DNA of 64,000 nucleotides, from positions 5,660 through 69,659 of the forward strand of contig JAJZPR010000008.1 of NCBI GenBank assembly GCA_021847835.1, in the 5' to 3' direction. The first letter of the stretch is position 1, and each line of letters begins with the position of its first letter. Positions 17,545 through 26,631 of the stretch are shown in pieces. The notes under the pieces were generated by a model, which did no database searches, was not told the DNA's origin, and saw nothing but the letters and a program-made list of their open reading frames with translations. Source of the DNA: Pseudomonadota bacterium (GTDB lineage Bacteria; Pseudomonadota; Gammaproteobacteria; Burkholderiales; Thiobacillaceae). The translations under genes and the position numbers were made by a program.

Positions 17545-18594
17545 TCAATGCCCGTGGCGATGATGGATGTCGGGGAAGTGCGGATGCTTGTGGGTCAGGG
17601 CCGCATGGCGGTGGGGATGGGTATGCGGCTCGCTGCCATCCCACTCGAAATCGTGTTCGTGCCGGTGATGGATGTCGTGGACATGTGAATGGGCATGCGC
17701 CAGCGGCTCATGCGTGTGCACATGCTCGTGGCGCTCGCTCAGGTGCAGCCACACGCCGACTCCCATCAGAGCGGCCGCGAGCCAGAACGACGCGGGAGCG
17801 GGTTCGCCCAGCAGCAGGATGGCGATGGCGGCGCCGATGAAGGGCGCGGTGGAAAAATACGCGCCGCTGCGTGCCGCACCCAGGTCGCGCAGCGCCCGCA
17901 CGAACAGGACCAGGCTCAGGCCATAGCCCGCCAGGCCGACCGCCATGGCTGCGCCCGTCGTGCCCCAGGCGGGCCAGGATGCGCCCAATGACAGGGCGAG
18001 GCCGGTATTGACCGCGCCCGCCGCCAAACCCTTGGTCCCGGCGACGAACAGGGCGTCCGCGCCGGAAACGCGGCGCGTCAGGTTGTTGTCGATCGCCCAG
18101 CACAGGCAGGCGGCGGCGACGGCCAGGAGTCCTGTCCGGTCCGCTGCTCCGCTGCCGGCGGCGGGCCAGGCCAGCGCCGCGCCGCCCGCGACGATGAGCA
18201 GCATGCCGAGCACGATGCGGCGGCCGGCGTTTTCCTTGAAGATCACCCAGGCCAGCACGGCGGTGAAGACCGCCTCCAGATTGAGCATCAGCGAGGCGGC
18301 GCCGGCATCGGTGCGGGTGAGGCCGTACACCAGCAGCACCGGCCCCAGCACCCCGCCGAAGACGATGGCGCCGGCAAGCCAGCGCCATTCCCCGCTTTCC
18401 AGCCCGCCCGTTTTCCAGCCGCGATCCCGCAGCAGGCGGATAGCGGCCAGGCCGAGGCCGCTGCCCAGATAGAGCAGCCCGGCCAGCAGCAGCGCCGGCA
18501 ATTCGCCCACCAGCAGCTTGACCAGCGGCGTGCTGGCGCCGAACAGGGCGGCCGCTGCCAGCGCGGGCCAGACGGCGGAAAGCATGCCCCTCAT
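17545..18594 (-). CDS. EamA/DMT family permease with histidine-rich C-terminal tail
   Basis: The 349-residue inner-membrane protein has two EamA repeats of about five helices each (residues about 5-285), starting WPALAAAALFGASTPLVKLL. It is followed by a soluble tail of about 63 residues with 23 His, including HAHSHVHDIHHRHEH, PHTHPHRH and a terminal FPDIHHRHGH. The tail should lie on one face of the membrane and bind metal. The gene starts 19 bp after a small periplasmic protein gene at the end of the czc operon, which suggests metal transport. EamA relatives export metabolites; a metal role here is inference. Confidence 0.88.
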   Translation of the reverse strand: MRGMLSAVWPALAAAALFGASTPLVKLLVGELPALLLAGLLYLGSGLGLAAIRLLRDRGWKTGGLESGEWRWLAGAIVFGGVLGPVLLVYGLTRTDAGAASLMLNLEAVFTAVLAWVIFKENAGRRIVLGMLLIVAGGAALAWPAAGSGAADRTGLLAVAAACLCWAIDNNLTRRVSGADALFVAGTKGLAAGAVNTGLALSLGASWPAWGTTGAAMAVGLAGYGLSLVLFVRALRDLGAARSGAYFSTAPFIGAAIAILLLGEPAPASFWLAAALMGVGVWLHLSERHEHVHTHEPLAHAHSHVHDIHHRHEHDFEWDGSEPHTHPHRHAALTHKHPHFPDIHHRHGH

Positions 18595-18613
18595 GGCAGG
18601 CGTGACGACCGGC

Positions 18614-18988
18614 TTACTTCAGATTGAAGCTCACCTTGGCTGGCTGCTTGCCGGCCAGGGTCACGGTAAGCACGACCCGCACGCCCACGCCAAGCTTGAA
18701 GCTGCCCTTGGCCGTCATGCGGTTGTCGCCGGCGGGCGCCAGCGCCACCGTGGTCTTGTCGTTGCCGGCGTAGATCACCGCCTCGGCCCGGGCGCCCCGG
18801 GTGGGGATCGATTTGCCGTGGTCGCTGAGGTAGAGCGTCAGCGAATCGGGGCGGGCGACCAGCTCGTAGGTGATGCTCTTGACCTCGCGCGCCACGCCGC
18901 CGTGGCTGGGCCCATGGCCCGCGCCCGCGAAGACGGGCGAGGCGGTCAGCGCCGCAACAGCGGCAAGCGACAGGATGAGTGATTTCAT
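18614..18988 (-). CDS. Small periplasmic protein of the czc operon
   Basis: This 124-residue protein has a clear Sec signal peptide (MKSLILSLAAVAALTASPVFA) and a mature N-terminus with His and Gly (GAGHGPSHGG). The remainder is predicted beta-rich (YELVARPDSLTLYLSDHGK, then VVLTVTLAGKQPAKVSFNL). It sits between the RND pump gene and the His-rich permease, 24 bp from czcA and 19 bp from the permease. The first mature residues may bind metal. I do not recognise a named family with certainty. Confidence 0.8.
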   Translation of the reverse strand: MKSLILSLAAVAALTASPVFAGAGHGPSHGGVAREVKSITYELVARPDSLTLYLSDHGKSIPTRGARAEAVIYAGNDKTTVALAPAGDNRMTAKGSFKLGVGVRVVLTVTLAGKQPAKVSFNLK

Positions 18989-19012
18989 GGGGACTCCTTT
19001 CAGGATGGAAAT

Positions 19013-22000
19013 TCAAATGGTATCGATGCTTTCGAGCGCGCGCCGGTGCTGCATGTCGCCGTTTTCAAGCATCTTGCGGATGGCGCCGAAGCGCAGGTAG
19101 AGGGCGGGCACGACGAGCATGTTCAAGAGCGTCGAGCTCAGCAGGCCGCACAGGATGACCACGGCCATGGGCGCCTGGATCTCGCTGCCCGGCTCGCCGG
19201 CGGCGAGCGCCAGCGGCACCAGCGCGAGGCCGGCGGCGAGCGCGGTCATCAGGATCGGCACCAGCCGCTCCTCGGCGCCGCGCTTCACCGCCTCCGCTGC
19301 GTCGCGCATGCCTTCGTGCTCCACCAGGTGGTGGATGTGGGCGATCATCATGACGCCGTTGCGGGTGGCGATGCCGAACAGGGTGATGAAGCCGATGATC
19401 GACGCCACCGACAGCACGCCGCCGGATGCGAACACGCCGATCACCCCGCCGATCATGGCGAGCGGCAGGTTGAGCATGACCAGCAGCGCGTCGCGCGCGC
19501 TGCGGAAGGCGACGAAGAGCAGCAGGAAGATGCCCACCGTCACCGCCGCGCCCAGCCACAACAGGGTTTGCGCGGCCGCCTCCGCGCTTTCGAACTGGCC
19601 GCCGTACTCGACGTGGTAGCCGGCGGGCAGCTTCACTTCCGCCGCCACCCGCTTGCGGATGTCGTCCACCACGCTCGCCAGGTCGCGTCCGGCCACGTTG
19701 GCCATCACCACCATCTTGCGCTGCACGTTCTCGCGGCTGATGGAGTAGGGCGCGCGGTCGTTGCGGATGTCGGCCAGCGCCGACAGCGGCAGGCGCGCGC
19801 CGGCGGCGGTGGTGATGAGGGTGGCGCGCACCGTGTCGATGCTGGCCCGCGTCGCGGGGTCGAAGCGCAGCACCAGGTCGTAGGTGGCCTGCCCCTGCTG
19901 CACGCGGTTCACCGGCAGGCCGGTGAAGGCAGCCTCGATCGCCTCCGACACCTCGCGCATGGACAGGCCGTGCTGCGCCAGCGCCGCGCGGTCGAAACGC
20001 ACGGTGATGAAAGGAATGTCGGTCTGCTGCTCGTCGGTGACGTCGACCGCGCCCGGCACGGCCTGCACGACGGCCTTGATGTCTTGCGTCAGCCGGCGCA
20101 GTTCGCCCAGGTCGGGCCCGAAGATCTTCACCGCGATGTTCGAGCGGCTGCCCGAGAGCATGTGATCGATGCGGTGCGAGATGGGCTGGCCGACGACGAC
20201 CTGGGTGCCGGGCACGGCGGAGAAGTCGGAGCGCAAGGCGGCGAGGAAGTCCTCCTTGCTGCGTTCGCCCATCTTCAGCGTGACCTCGATCTCCGAGGCC
20301 GACACGTCCATGGCGTGAGGGTCGCCTTCGGCGCGGCCGGTGCGGCGCGCGGTGCTCACCACCTCGGGATGCGACAGCAGGATGTCCTCCGCCATCTGCC
20401 CCAGGCGGCCGGACTCCTCCAGCGAGGTGCCGGGCAGCGTGGCCAGGCTCACGGTGAGCGTGCCTTCGTTGAAATCGGGCAGGAAGGCGCGTCCCGCGAA
20501 GCCAAGTGCAAGCAGCGCGACGGCCAGCGTTGCGACGCTGATTCCCGCCACCGCCCGCCAGCGCGTGAGCGTCGCGTCCAGTGCGCGGCGGTAGCCGGCC
20601 TTGAGGCCGTGGATGAAGCGCGGCTCGATCGATTCGCGCACCGTCTTCGAGCCGGGCAGCAAGAGCGCGGCCAGCACCGGCGTCACCGTGATCGCCACCG
20701 CGAGCGAGGCGGCGAGCGACACCACGTAGGCCAGGCCCAGCGGCGCCATCAGCCGGCCCTCGACGCCGGACAGGAAGAACAGGGGCAGGAACACCAGCAT
20801 GATGATGAGGGTGGCGAACACGATGGAGCCCTGGATCTCGCGCGTGGCTTCGAAGACCACATGCAGCGCGTTCACCTGCTGGCCCGTCGGCCTGGCGCGA
20901 TTCTCCCGGAGGCGGCGAACGATGTTCTCCACCACGATGATGGCGTCGTCGACCAGCGCGCCCAGCGCGATGGCCATGCCGCCCAGCGTCATGGTATTGA
21001 TGGTCGCGCCCATCGCCTTCATCGCCAGGATGGCCGCGACCAGCGACAGCGGGATCGCCACCAGGCTGATCGCCGTCGCCCGCGCCGAGAGCAGGAAGGC
21101 GAAGACGATGGCCACCACCAGCACCGCGCCTTCGACGAGCGCCTTGTTCAGGTTGTCGATGGAGACGCGGATGAAGTCGGCCTGGCGGAAGATGTGGCGC
21201 TCGATCTTCATGCCCTTGGGCAGCCCGGCCTGGATTTCCGCGAGCGTGGCGTCGAGGCGGTCGGTCAGTTCCAGGGTGTTGGCGCCCGGCTGCTTCTGGA
21301 TGCCCAGCACCACCGCCGGCTTGCCGTTGTGCGAACCGAGGCCGCGCTTGGGCGCGGGGCCGACCTCGACCGCCGCCACGTGCCGCACCAGCACCGGCTG
21401 GGATTGGCTCGACTGGCCGGGTTCCCCGGGGCGTCTGGCGACCACCGTTTCGCCGATATCGTCGAGCGTGGCGATGCGCCCCAGGCCCTGGATCAGGTAT
21501 TCCTGGCCACCCTCGACCAGAAAGCCGGCCGAGGCGTTCTGGCTGGCGTCGCGCAGCGCCTGCGCCACCTCGTCCACGGTCAGGCCGTAGGCCGCCAGGC
21601 GCTCGGGATCGAGCGTCACCTGGAACTGCATGGCATCGCCGCCGATGTTGACCACCTCCGCCACACCTGGCACCGCCAGGATGCGGCGCCGCAGGGTCTG
21701 GTCGGCAGCCTGCCTCAACGCCAGCCCGTCATGCCTGTCCGAAGCCAGGGCGATGAACAGAATCTCGCCCATGATGGAGGCCGCCGGCGTCATGGCGGGC
21801 GCCGGGATGTCAGGGGGCAGCGCGGCGCGGGCGAGCTGCAGGCGCTCGGCCACCACCTGGCGGGCCTGGTAGAGATCGGTGCCCCACTCGAATTCGACCG
21901 TGACCACCGATAGCCCGATCTTGGTCGACGAGCGCACCCGGCGCACGTCGGGCGCGCCGTTCAGCGCCGTCTCGATGGGGAAGGTGACGAGGTTTTCCAC

Positions 22001-22180
22001 ATCGGTCGGCGCCATGCCGTGTGCCTCGGTGACCACGGTCACGCTCGGCGCGGTGAGGTCGGGGAAGACGTCCACCGGCGTTCTGGCGGCCTGCCAGCCG
22101 CCCCAGGCGAGCAACAGCACGCCGGCAAGGACGACGAAGAGCTTGTTGCGCAGCGACCACGCAATGATGTGTCCGATCAT
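19013..22180 (-). CDS. czcA: Heavy-metal efflux RND pump, CzcA/CusA family
   Basis: The 1055-residue proton-driven pump spans the inner membrane with twelve helices and two large periplasmic loops. It shows the family N-terminus (SLRNKLFVVLAGVLLLAWGG), the phrase TPVDVFPDLTAPSVTVVTEA, and the helix 4 charges D411, D412 and E418 in GALVDDAIIVVEN, which carry protons in RND pumps. It belongs to the heavy-metal (HME) branch rather than the drug branch. The exact metal cannot be read from the sequence. The gene is 15 bp downstream of the adaptor gene and upstream of a periplasmic protein gene. Confidence 0.93.
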   Translation of the reverse strand: MIGHIIAWSLRNKLFVVLAGVLLLAWGGWQAARTPVDVFPDLTAPSVTVVTEAHGMAPTDVENLVTFPIETALNGAPDVRRVRSSTKIGLSVVTVEFEWGTDLYQARQVVAERLQLARAALPPDIPAPAMTPAASIMGEILFIALASDRHDGLALRQAADQTLRRRILAVPGVAEVVNIGGDAMQFQVTLDPERLAAYGLTVDEVAQALRDASQNASAGFLVEGGQEYLIQGLGRIATLDDIGETVVARRPGEPGQSSQSQPVLVRHVAAVEVGPAPKRGLGSHNGKPAVVLGIQKQPGANTLELTDRLDATLAEIQAGLPKGMKIERHIFRQADFIRVSIDNLNKALVEGAVLVVAIVFAFLLSARATAISLVAIPLSLVAAILAMKAMGATINTMTLGGMAIALGALVDDAIIVVENIVRRLRENRARPTGQQVNALHVVFEATREIQGSIVFATLIIMLVFLPLFFLSGVEGRLMAPLGLAYVVSLAASLAVAITVTPVLAALLLPGSKTVRESIEPRFIHGLKAGYRRALDATLTRWRAVAGISVATLAVALLALGFAGRAFLPDFNEGTLTVSLATLPGTSLEESGRLGQMAEDILLSHPEVVSTARRTGRAEGDPHAMDVSASEIEVTLKMGERSKEDFLAALRSDFSAVPGTQVVVGQPISHRIDHMLSGSRSNIAVKIFGPDLGELRRLTQDIKAVVQAVPGAVDVTDEQQTDIPFITVRFDRAALAQHGLSMREVSEAIEAAFTGLPVNRVQQGQATYDLVLRFDPATRASIDTVRATLITTAAGARLPLSALADIRNDRAPYSISRENVQRKMVVMANVAGRDLASVVDDIRKRVAAEVKLPAGYHVEYGGQFESAEAAAQTLLWLGAAVTVGIFLLLFVAFRSARDALLVMLNLPLAMIGGVIGVFASGGVLSVASIIGFITLFGIATRNGVMMIAHIHHLVEHEGMRDAAEAVKRGAEERLVPILMTALAAGLALVPLALAAGEPGSEIQAPMAVVILCGLLSSTLLNMLVVPALYLRFGAIRKMLENGDMQHRRALESIDTI

Positions 22181-22195
22181 GTCAGGTTCTCCCGA

Positions 22196-23758
22196 TCAGT
22201 GCGCATGGCCGTGGCCGATTTCGCCAGTGCCGGTGGAGGCGAGCTTGACCAGGTAGGCGCCGCGCGAGACCACGCGGCTGCCCGGCGTGAGGCCGTCCAG
22301 CACTTCCACCCAGTCGCCTTCGCGCGCGCCCAGGCGCACCTGCCGCCGCTCGAAGGATTCGCCGCCGGTCATGACGAACACCACGCTCAAGCCGCCTTCG
22401 TCGAGCACGCTGGAGGCGGGGATCGCCACCGTCTCGCGCGCGCCGCCCGCGAAGATTTGCGCCTTGACCGCCATGCCGATGGGCAGCAGGCGGTCGCCGG
22501 GCGGCGAGAACTCGAACACCACCGGCACGGTGCGCGTGGCCGCGTCCACCACGCCGCCGACGGCGACGAGCCGCCCGTTCTTGCCGGGGATGATCTCGAT
22601 GCTGCGTTCTTCGCCCGCCACCTTGAAGGCCGCGCCGGAGGGGCCGGCGAGCCGCGCCGCCTCGGATTCGGGCACGCGCAGTTCCAGCCACAGTTTGCCG
22701 CGATCGGCGATGTGGAACAGCGGCGCGCCTGCCTCGGCATAGGCGCCGGGCGACACGCGCACGTCCGCGAGCGTGCCAGCGACCGGCGCGCGTAGCGGGA
22801 TGCCGCCGCTCCCGCCGCTATACTGGCCCAGGCGCTGCCTTGCCGCCTCGTATTCGGCGCGCGCCGTGGCCGCCGCCGCGCGCGCGTCCAGCACGCGCTT
22901 TTCGGGCACGGCTTCCTCGCGGTACAGCGTTTCCATGCGGGCCAGTTCCTGGCGCGCGAGTTCGTGGCCGACCCGCGCCTTGTCCGCCGCCGCGCGCAGG
23001 GTGGCGAGATCGGTCTCGCCGCCCAGGCGCGGCACGAGCCAGGCGAGCACTTGGCCCTTTTTCACCTGCTGGCCGAGGCGCGGGAAGCTGCCCGCGGGCT
23101 GCACCTGTCCGGCGGCCGGCGCGGTGAGCAGGGCCTCGCCGTCAGGACGGGCGCGCAGGACGCCGGTCGCGGCGACCGCGCTGCGGATCGGCCGCATGAC
23201 GGCTTCGGCCGTGGCGAAGTCGACCTTCCACTGCTGCTCCTTGGTGAAGCCGATGCCTTCATCGTCGTGCGGCGCCGGCTCGGCCTCGGCCGTCTTGCGG
23301 TCGGGGTATACCGTGACCGGGCCGAGCGCATGGGTGACGCTGAACTTGGGCGTCGCCACTTCGATCGACAGTTCGCGCTCGCCGGCGTGCTTTGGCGTTG
23401 CCTCGGGACGGAAGATGCCGGGCTGGCTCGCGCCGTCGACGCTGAAGACCTCGTCCGGCTGGCCGCCGCCGGAAAGCCGCACCGTGACCTTGCCGGCGGC
23501 GAGGGCCTTGAAGTCGGGCAGGGTGGTGAGGTGCGCGGCGAAGGCGGATTTTTCGCCCGCCACCAGGCGCGGAAACTCGACGAAGAGTTCTGTCCGGTCG
23601 GTGAAGTGGGTGAGCTTCTCGCCGCCGGCGCCGTGGCCGTGGCCGGCTTCGGCTTCGGCAGCGGCATCGACGGCGGCGTGATCATCGGCAGGCTTGTCGC
23701 CGCAGGCGGCGAGCGCCAGCGCGGCGGCGAGCATGAGGGCAATCGGCAAGGGGGTCAT
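22196..23758 (-). CDS. czcB: Heavy-metal efflux periplasmic adaptor, CzcB family lipoprotein
   Basis: The 520-residue protein starts with a lipoprotein signal (lipobox LAAC, followed by GDKPADD). After it comes a His-containing linker (GHGHGAGG), an extra N-terminal beta domain (about 45-155) seen in a subset of Czc adaptors, then the lipoyl, helical-hairpin and barrel domains (APAAGQVQPAGS, APVAGTLADVRVSPGAYAE). It ends in GEIGHGHAH, another possible metal site. It connects CzcA to the outer-membrane channel. Its start overlaps the end of czcC by 4 bp. Confidence 0.92.
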   Translation of the reverse strand: MTPLPIALMLAAALALAACGDKPADDHAAVDAAAEAEAGHGHGAGGEKLTHFTDRTELFVEFPRLVAGEKSAFAAHLTTLPDFKALAAGKVTVRLSGGGQPDEVFSVDGASQPGIFRPEATPKHAGERELSIEVATPKFSVTHALGPVTVYPDRKTAEAEPAPHDDEGIGFTKEQQWKVDFATAEAVMRPIRSAVAATGVLRARPDGEALLTAPAAGQVQPAGSFPRLGQQVKKGQVLAWLVPRLGGETDLATLRAAADKARVGHELARQELARMETLYREEAVPEKRVLDARAAAATARAEYEAARQRLGQYSGGSGGIPLRAPVAGTLADVRVSPGAYAEAGAPLFHIADRGKLWLELRVPESEAARLAGPSGAAFKVAGEERSIEIIPGKNGRLVAVGGVVDAATRTVPVVFEFSPPGDRLLPIGMAVKAQIFAGGARETVAIPASSVLDEGGLSVVFVMTGGESFERRQVRLGAREGDWVEVLDGLTPGSRVVSRGAYLVKLASTGTGEIGHGHAH

Positions 23759-24972
23759 TCGGGGCTCCCGGTGATGAGGTCGTATTCGATGCGGGCTTCA
23801 CGCGCCCGCTGTTCCAGTTCGAGCGCAGTGGTTTCCGTCTCCAGCGCGCCGCGGTAGGCGTCGAGCAGTTCCAGCAGGCTGGATTCGCCGCCCTGATAGG
23901 CGGTTTCGGCGATGCGCAGCAGGTCGGGGGTGGCCGCCACGGCGCGGGCGCGGTAGTCGGTCGCCGCCGCACGCAGGCCCTCTGCCTGGCGGTAGAGGCC
24001 GCGCAGCTCGCCTTCGGCGCGGCCGCGCAGCAGACGGTGTTCGGCGCGCGCCTGCAGGGCCTCGGCTGCGGCGCGCTGCCGCCCGGCCTGCTGGCGGTCG
24101 AATATCGGCAGCGGCACCGAGAGCGAAAGTGCCACGCCCTGGTCCCGGGTGGCGCCGTTGTCGACGTATTTGGGGCCGGCCCCTACCGTCACCTCGGGAA
24201 TGGCGCCGCGTTTCGCCGCGCGGCCTTCCAGTTCGGCCGCTTCGGTGCGGCGCGCCAGGGCCTGCAGGTCAGGGCGCCGGTCGAGCGCGGCCAGCGCGGC
24301 TTCGACAGGCGCCGGCGGCGGGGGCAGCAGTTCGCCCTCCGCGGCCGTGACGGCGGGCGTGCCGGTTAGCGCGCCCAGGCGCGCGAGGGCGCGGTCCAGC
24401 CCGGCGCGTTCGGCCGCCAGGCGGGCTTGCGCCGTCTGGCGCTCTCGGGCCAGCCGGCGCCGGTCTTAACCCGAGGCTTCGCCCGCGCGCGCGAGCTTGC
24501 CGACCAGGCTCTCGACGCGGTCGAAATGGCGCATCCAGCTTTCGGTCGCCTGGATGACGCGCTGACGAAACAGCACCTCGTGGAAGCTGCGGCGGATGTC
24601 GGCGGCGATTTCGAGCCGGCGTTCCGCATTGCCCGCGGCAACGGCCGCCACGCGGCGGCCGGCGGCTTCGCGGCGCAGGCCGCGGCGGCCGGACACGTCC
24701 AGGGTCTGTTCGATCATCCAGCCCTGTTCGAGCGTGTCCGGCGTACCGCCGATGCGCTCGCGGCTGTAGTTCAGGGTGGGGTTGGGCAGCAGGCCGGCGG
24801 CGAGGACGTCGGCCTCGGCCGCCTGCACCGCGCCGCGTTCCAGATCGGCAAGGTCGGCATGGGCGAGCCCCAGGCGCACGGCCTCGGCCTCGGTGAGCGG
24901 GGCTTGCGCCCACGCCGCCGAGGGAAGTGAAAGCGGCAGCGCGAGCAGAAATACGGATAGCATGAGTCGCAT
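23755..24972 (-). pseudogene. czcC: czcC outer-membrane channel gene interrupted by an in-frame stop
   Basis: The frame from 24972 to 23755 encodes a complete TolC/CzcC-type outer-membrane protein of about 405 codons. It has a signal peptide (MRLMLSVFLLALPLSLPSAA), a first helical repeat with LLPNPTLNYSRE, and a second repeat ending LDAYRGALETETTALELEQR. A single TAA at 24466-24468 (codon 169) interrupts it in the context GEASG-stop-DRRRL, where relatives have Tyr (GEASGYDRLRL). No frameshift is present, and reading continues in frame on the other side. It could be a real nonsense mutation, readthrough, or a sequencing error. Confidence 0.85.
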
Positions 24973-25098
24973 GGTTTTCCTCGTGAAAGATCAACAGGAC
25001 GGAGGACACCGGCGCGCGACGGAATCGCGGCATTGGCCGCGTTACAGGTCTATGCGCACCGATTCAAGGCGCGCAGGGGCAAAATTGACGCGCGCCGG

Positions 25099-25470
25099 TC
25101 AGGCGCGCACTAGCGGGGGACGGTCGAACAGCGGTGGAATGCGGCTGAGGAAGGCGGCGGGAGGGTGTGGTATCGGGCCGCCGCCCGGCGCCGAACCGAC
25201 AAGGGGGCCGGGCTGATGCGGGATGAAGGATAAAACGTGGTGGCAGTGGCTGCCGTGGTGGCCGTCCGCGTTGTGCTGATCGTCGTCGGCAGCGGCGCTC
25301 ATGGCAAGCGCGTGGCTGTCTTGGTCATGTCCTGCATGATGGTGGTCATGGTCATGCGCATGCATGCCTACCGCATCCGCGCCGACGTGCGCATGAAATC
25401 CGAGCGCCGTCGCCCAGGCGAACTGGAGCGGGACGACGAGCATGATGATCAGGACAATGAAACGATGCAT
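25099..25470 (-). CDS. Small His-rich exported protein, CzcI-like
   Basis: The protein has about 123 residues and starts MHRFIVLIIMLVVPLQFAWA, a signal peptide or anchor. The mature part is rich in His and Asp (HAHDHDHHHAGHDQDSHA, then a second His cluster near GHHGSHCHH). Proteins of this kind (CzcI-like) open czc operons and are thought to help sense or bind metal. The C-terminus is Pro-rich. I chose the ATG at 25470; a longer start at 25560 would place the signal peptide internally. It precedes czcC on the same strand by about 125 bp. Confidence 0.78.
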   Translation of the reverse strand: MHRFIVLIIMLVVPLQFAWATALGFHAHVGADAVGMHAHDHDHHHAGHDQDSHALAMSAAADDDQHNADGHHGSHCHHVLSFIPHQPGPLVGSAPGGGPIPHPPAAFLSRIPPLFDRPPLVRA

Positions 25471-25636
25471 GCCGGCTATTGTATCCTTCCCCGGTGATAA
25501 TCCAATATGGTCGTTTTGTTTGTTTTTTAACCAGAGGCTAGTGCCTGAATCCAGGGACAACCCAGGGTAGACAAAATTCGGGACGGCAAATGCAAATCTT
25601 CAACCACGGATTCCGCCCTGCTGCACTGAACGCGAT

Positions 25637-26617
25637 CTATCCGGCAAACCGCCTGGCGTAAATTGCGAGGCCCAGCAGCACAAGCGTAATCAGCCAGGCG
25701 ACAATGTAGTTTCTGCTTGCACGCTTGGCTTTTTCCCTTTCCCACCAGGTGCGGGGGGCGATGCCCTTGAAGAAGAACACCACCTTGCAGGAAAGGTTGA
25801 CGCTCACGATGTTCACGAAGAGCAGCAGGGCGGCGCCGATTGCCAGGTGAAACTGGCCGTGGCCTGCGACCAGCCCGAGCGTGACGGCAGGCGGCAGCAA
25901 GGCAACTGCCACCATCACCCCCACGAGCACGCTGGACAGGCCGGTAGTCAGGGAAAGCGCAGCGGCCGCACCCGAGGCCAGCGCCAGGGCGATCGAATCG
26001 AGGCCGACATCGGTGCGCGCCAGCAACTCTCCGCTCAGGCTGGTAAAGGGCCAGAGCATGCCGATGACAAGGGACAGCAACAGTGAAAGCCCGATGCCGG
26101 CGGCAAGCGTGACGAGCGAACTGCGCATCAGCTTGATGTCGCCCAGCGCGGTACCCAGGCCAAAGGCCAGATTGGGGCCGAGCAGGGGGGCGATGACCAT
26201 GGCGCCGATGACGACGGCAACGTTGTCCTCGATCAGGCCAATGGCCGCAACAATGGTGGACAGCACCACCAGCACGATGAAATTCAGGTCGAGGCGCGAG
26301 CTTTTTTCGACCTCTTCGTACAGCGCCTCGCGCGCGGCAACGGCTTCGTCTTCCTTCTTGCGCTCGGCCTCGGGCGGAAGCGGAAGGGAAATTTCCACCG
26401 GAATTACATGGATGCGCGTGTCAGGCTGCGAGCCCAATGCGCTTTGCAACGTATCCAGCAGCGTCTGCACCTTGTCGTCGGTCACGTAAAGCCGCATTTC
26501 CTGCATGTCGTTTTCGTCCGAGATGCCAGGGCGAAAATTCGGGACCTCGTTGTGCTCGGCGATCGCGGCAACGGTATCCAGGCTACCGGCGTGGGCGATG
26601 ACTTCAATCAGCTTCAA
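25637..26617 (-). CDS. DUF389 / TIGR00341 family membrane protein
   Basis: The 326-residue protein has a soluble N-terminal ferredoxin-like domain (about 1-105) and six or seven transmembrane helices. The first helices carry AAIGLIEDNVAVVIGAMVIA and PLLGPNLAFGLGTALGD, which are diagnostic of DUF389. It ends with a basic segment and a last helix (NYIVAWLITLVLLGLAIYA). The function of the family is unknown. The start at 26617 fits relatives that begin MKLIEV. The gene lies 14 bp downstream of the remnant macro-domain gene. Confidence 0.9.
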   Translation of the reverse strand: MKLIEVIAHAGSLDTVAAIAEHNEVPNFRPGISDENDMQEMRLYVTDDKVQTLLDTLQSALGSQPDTRIHVIPVEISLPLPPEAERKKEDEAVAAREALYEEVEKSSRLDLNFIVLVVLSTIVAAIGLIEDNVAVVIGAMVIAPLLGPNLAFGLGTALGDIKLMRSSLVTLAAGIGLSLLLSLVIGMLWPFTSLSGELLARTDVGLDSIALALASGAAAALSLTTGLSSVLVGVMVAVALLPPAVTLGLVAGHGQFHLAIGAALLLFVNIVSVNLSCKVVFFFKGIAPRTWWEREKAKRASRNYIVAWLITLVLLGLAIYARRFAG

Positions 26618-26631
26618 TTACAAGGGCTCCC

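Noticed and set aside
19046..21913. Long plus-strand open frame opposite czcA
   Set aside because: It has no recognisable domain, a His/Arg-rich composition typical of antisense frames in GC-rich DNA, and czcA is certain on the other strand.
25237..25497. Plus-strand Val/Met-rich small gene opposite the CzcI-like gene
   Set aside because: It is the complement of the His-rich coding sequence, which reads as Val/Met on the other strand; the minus-strand product has a real signal peptide.
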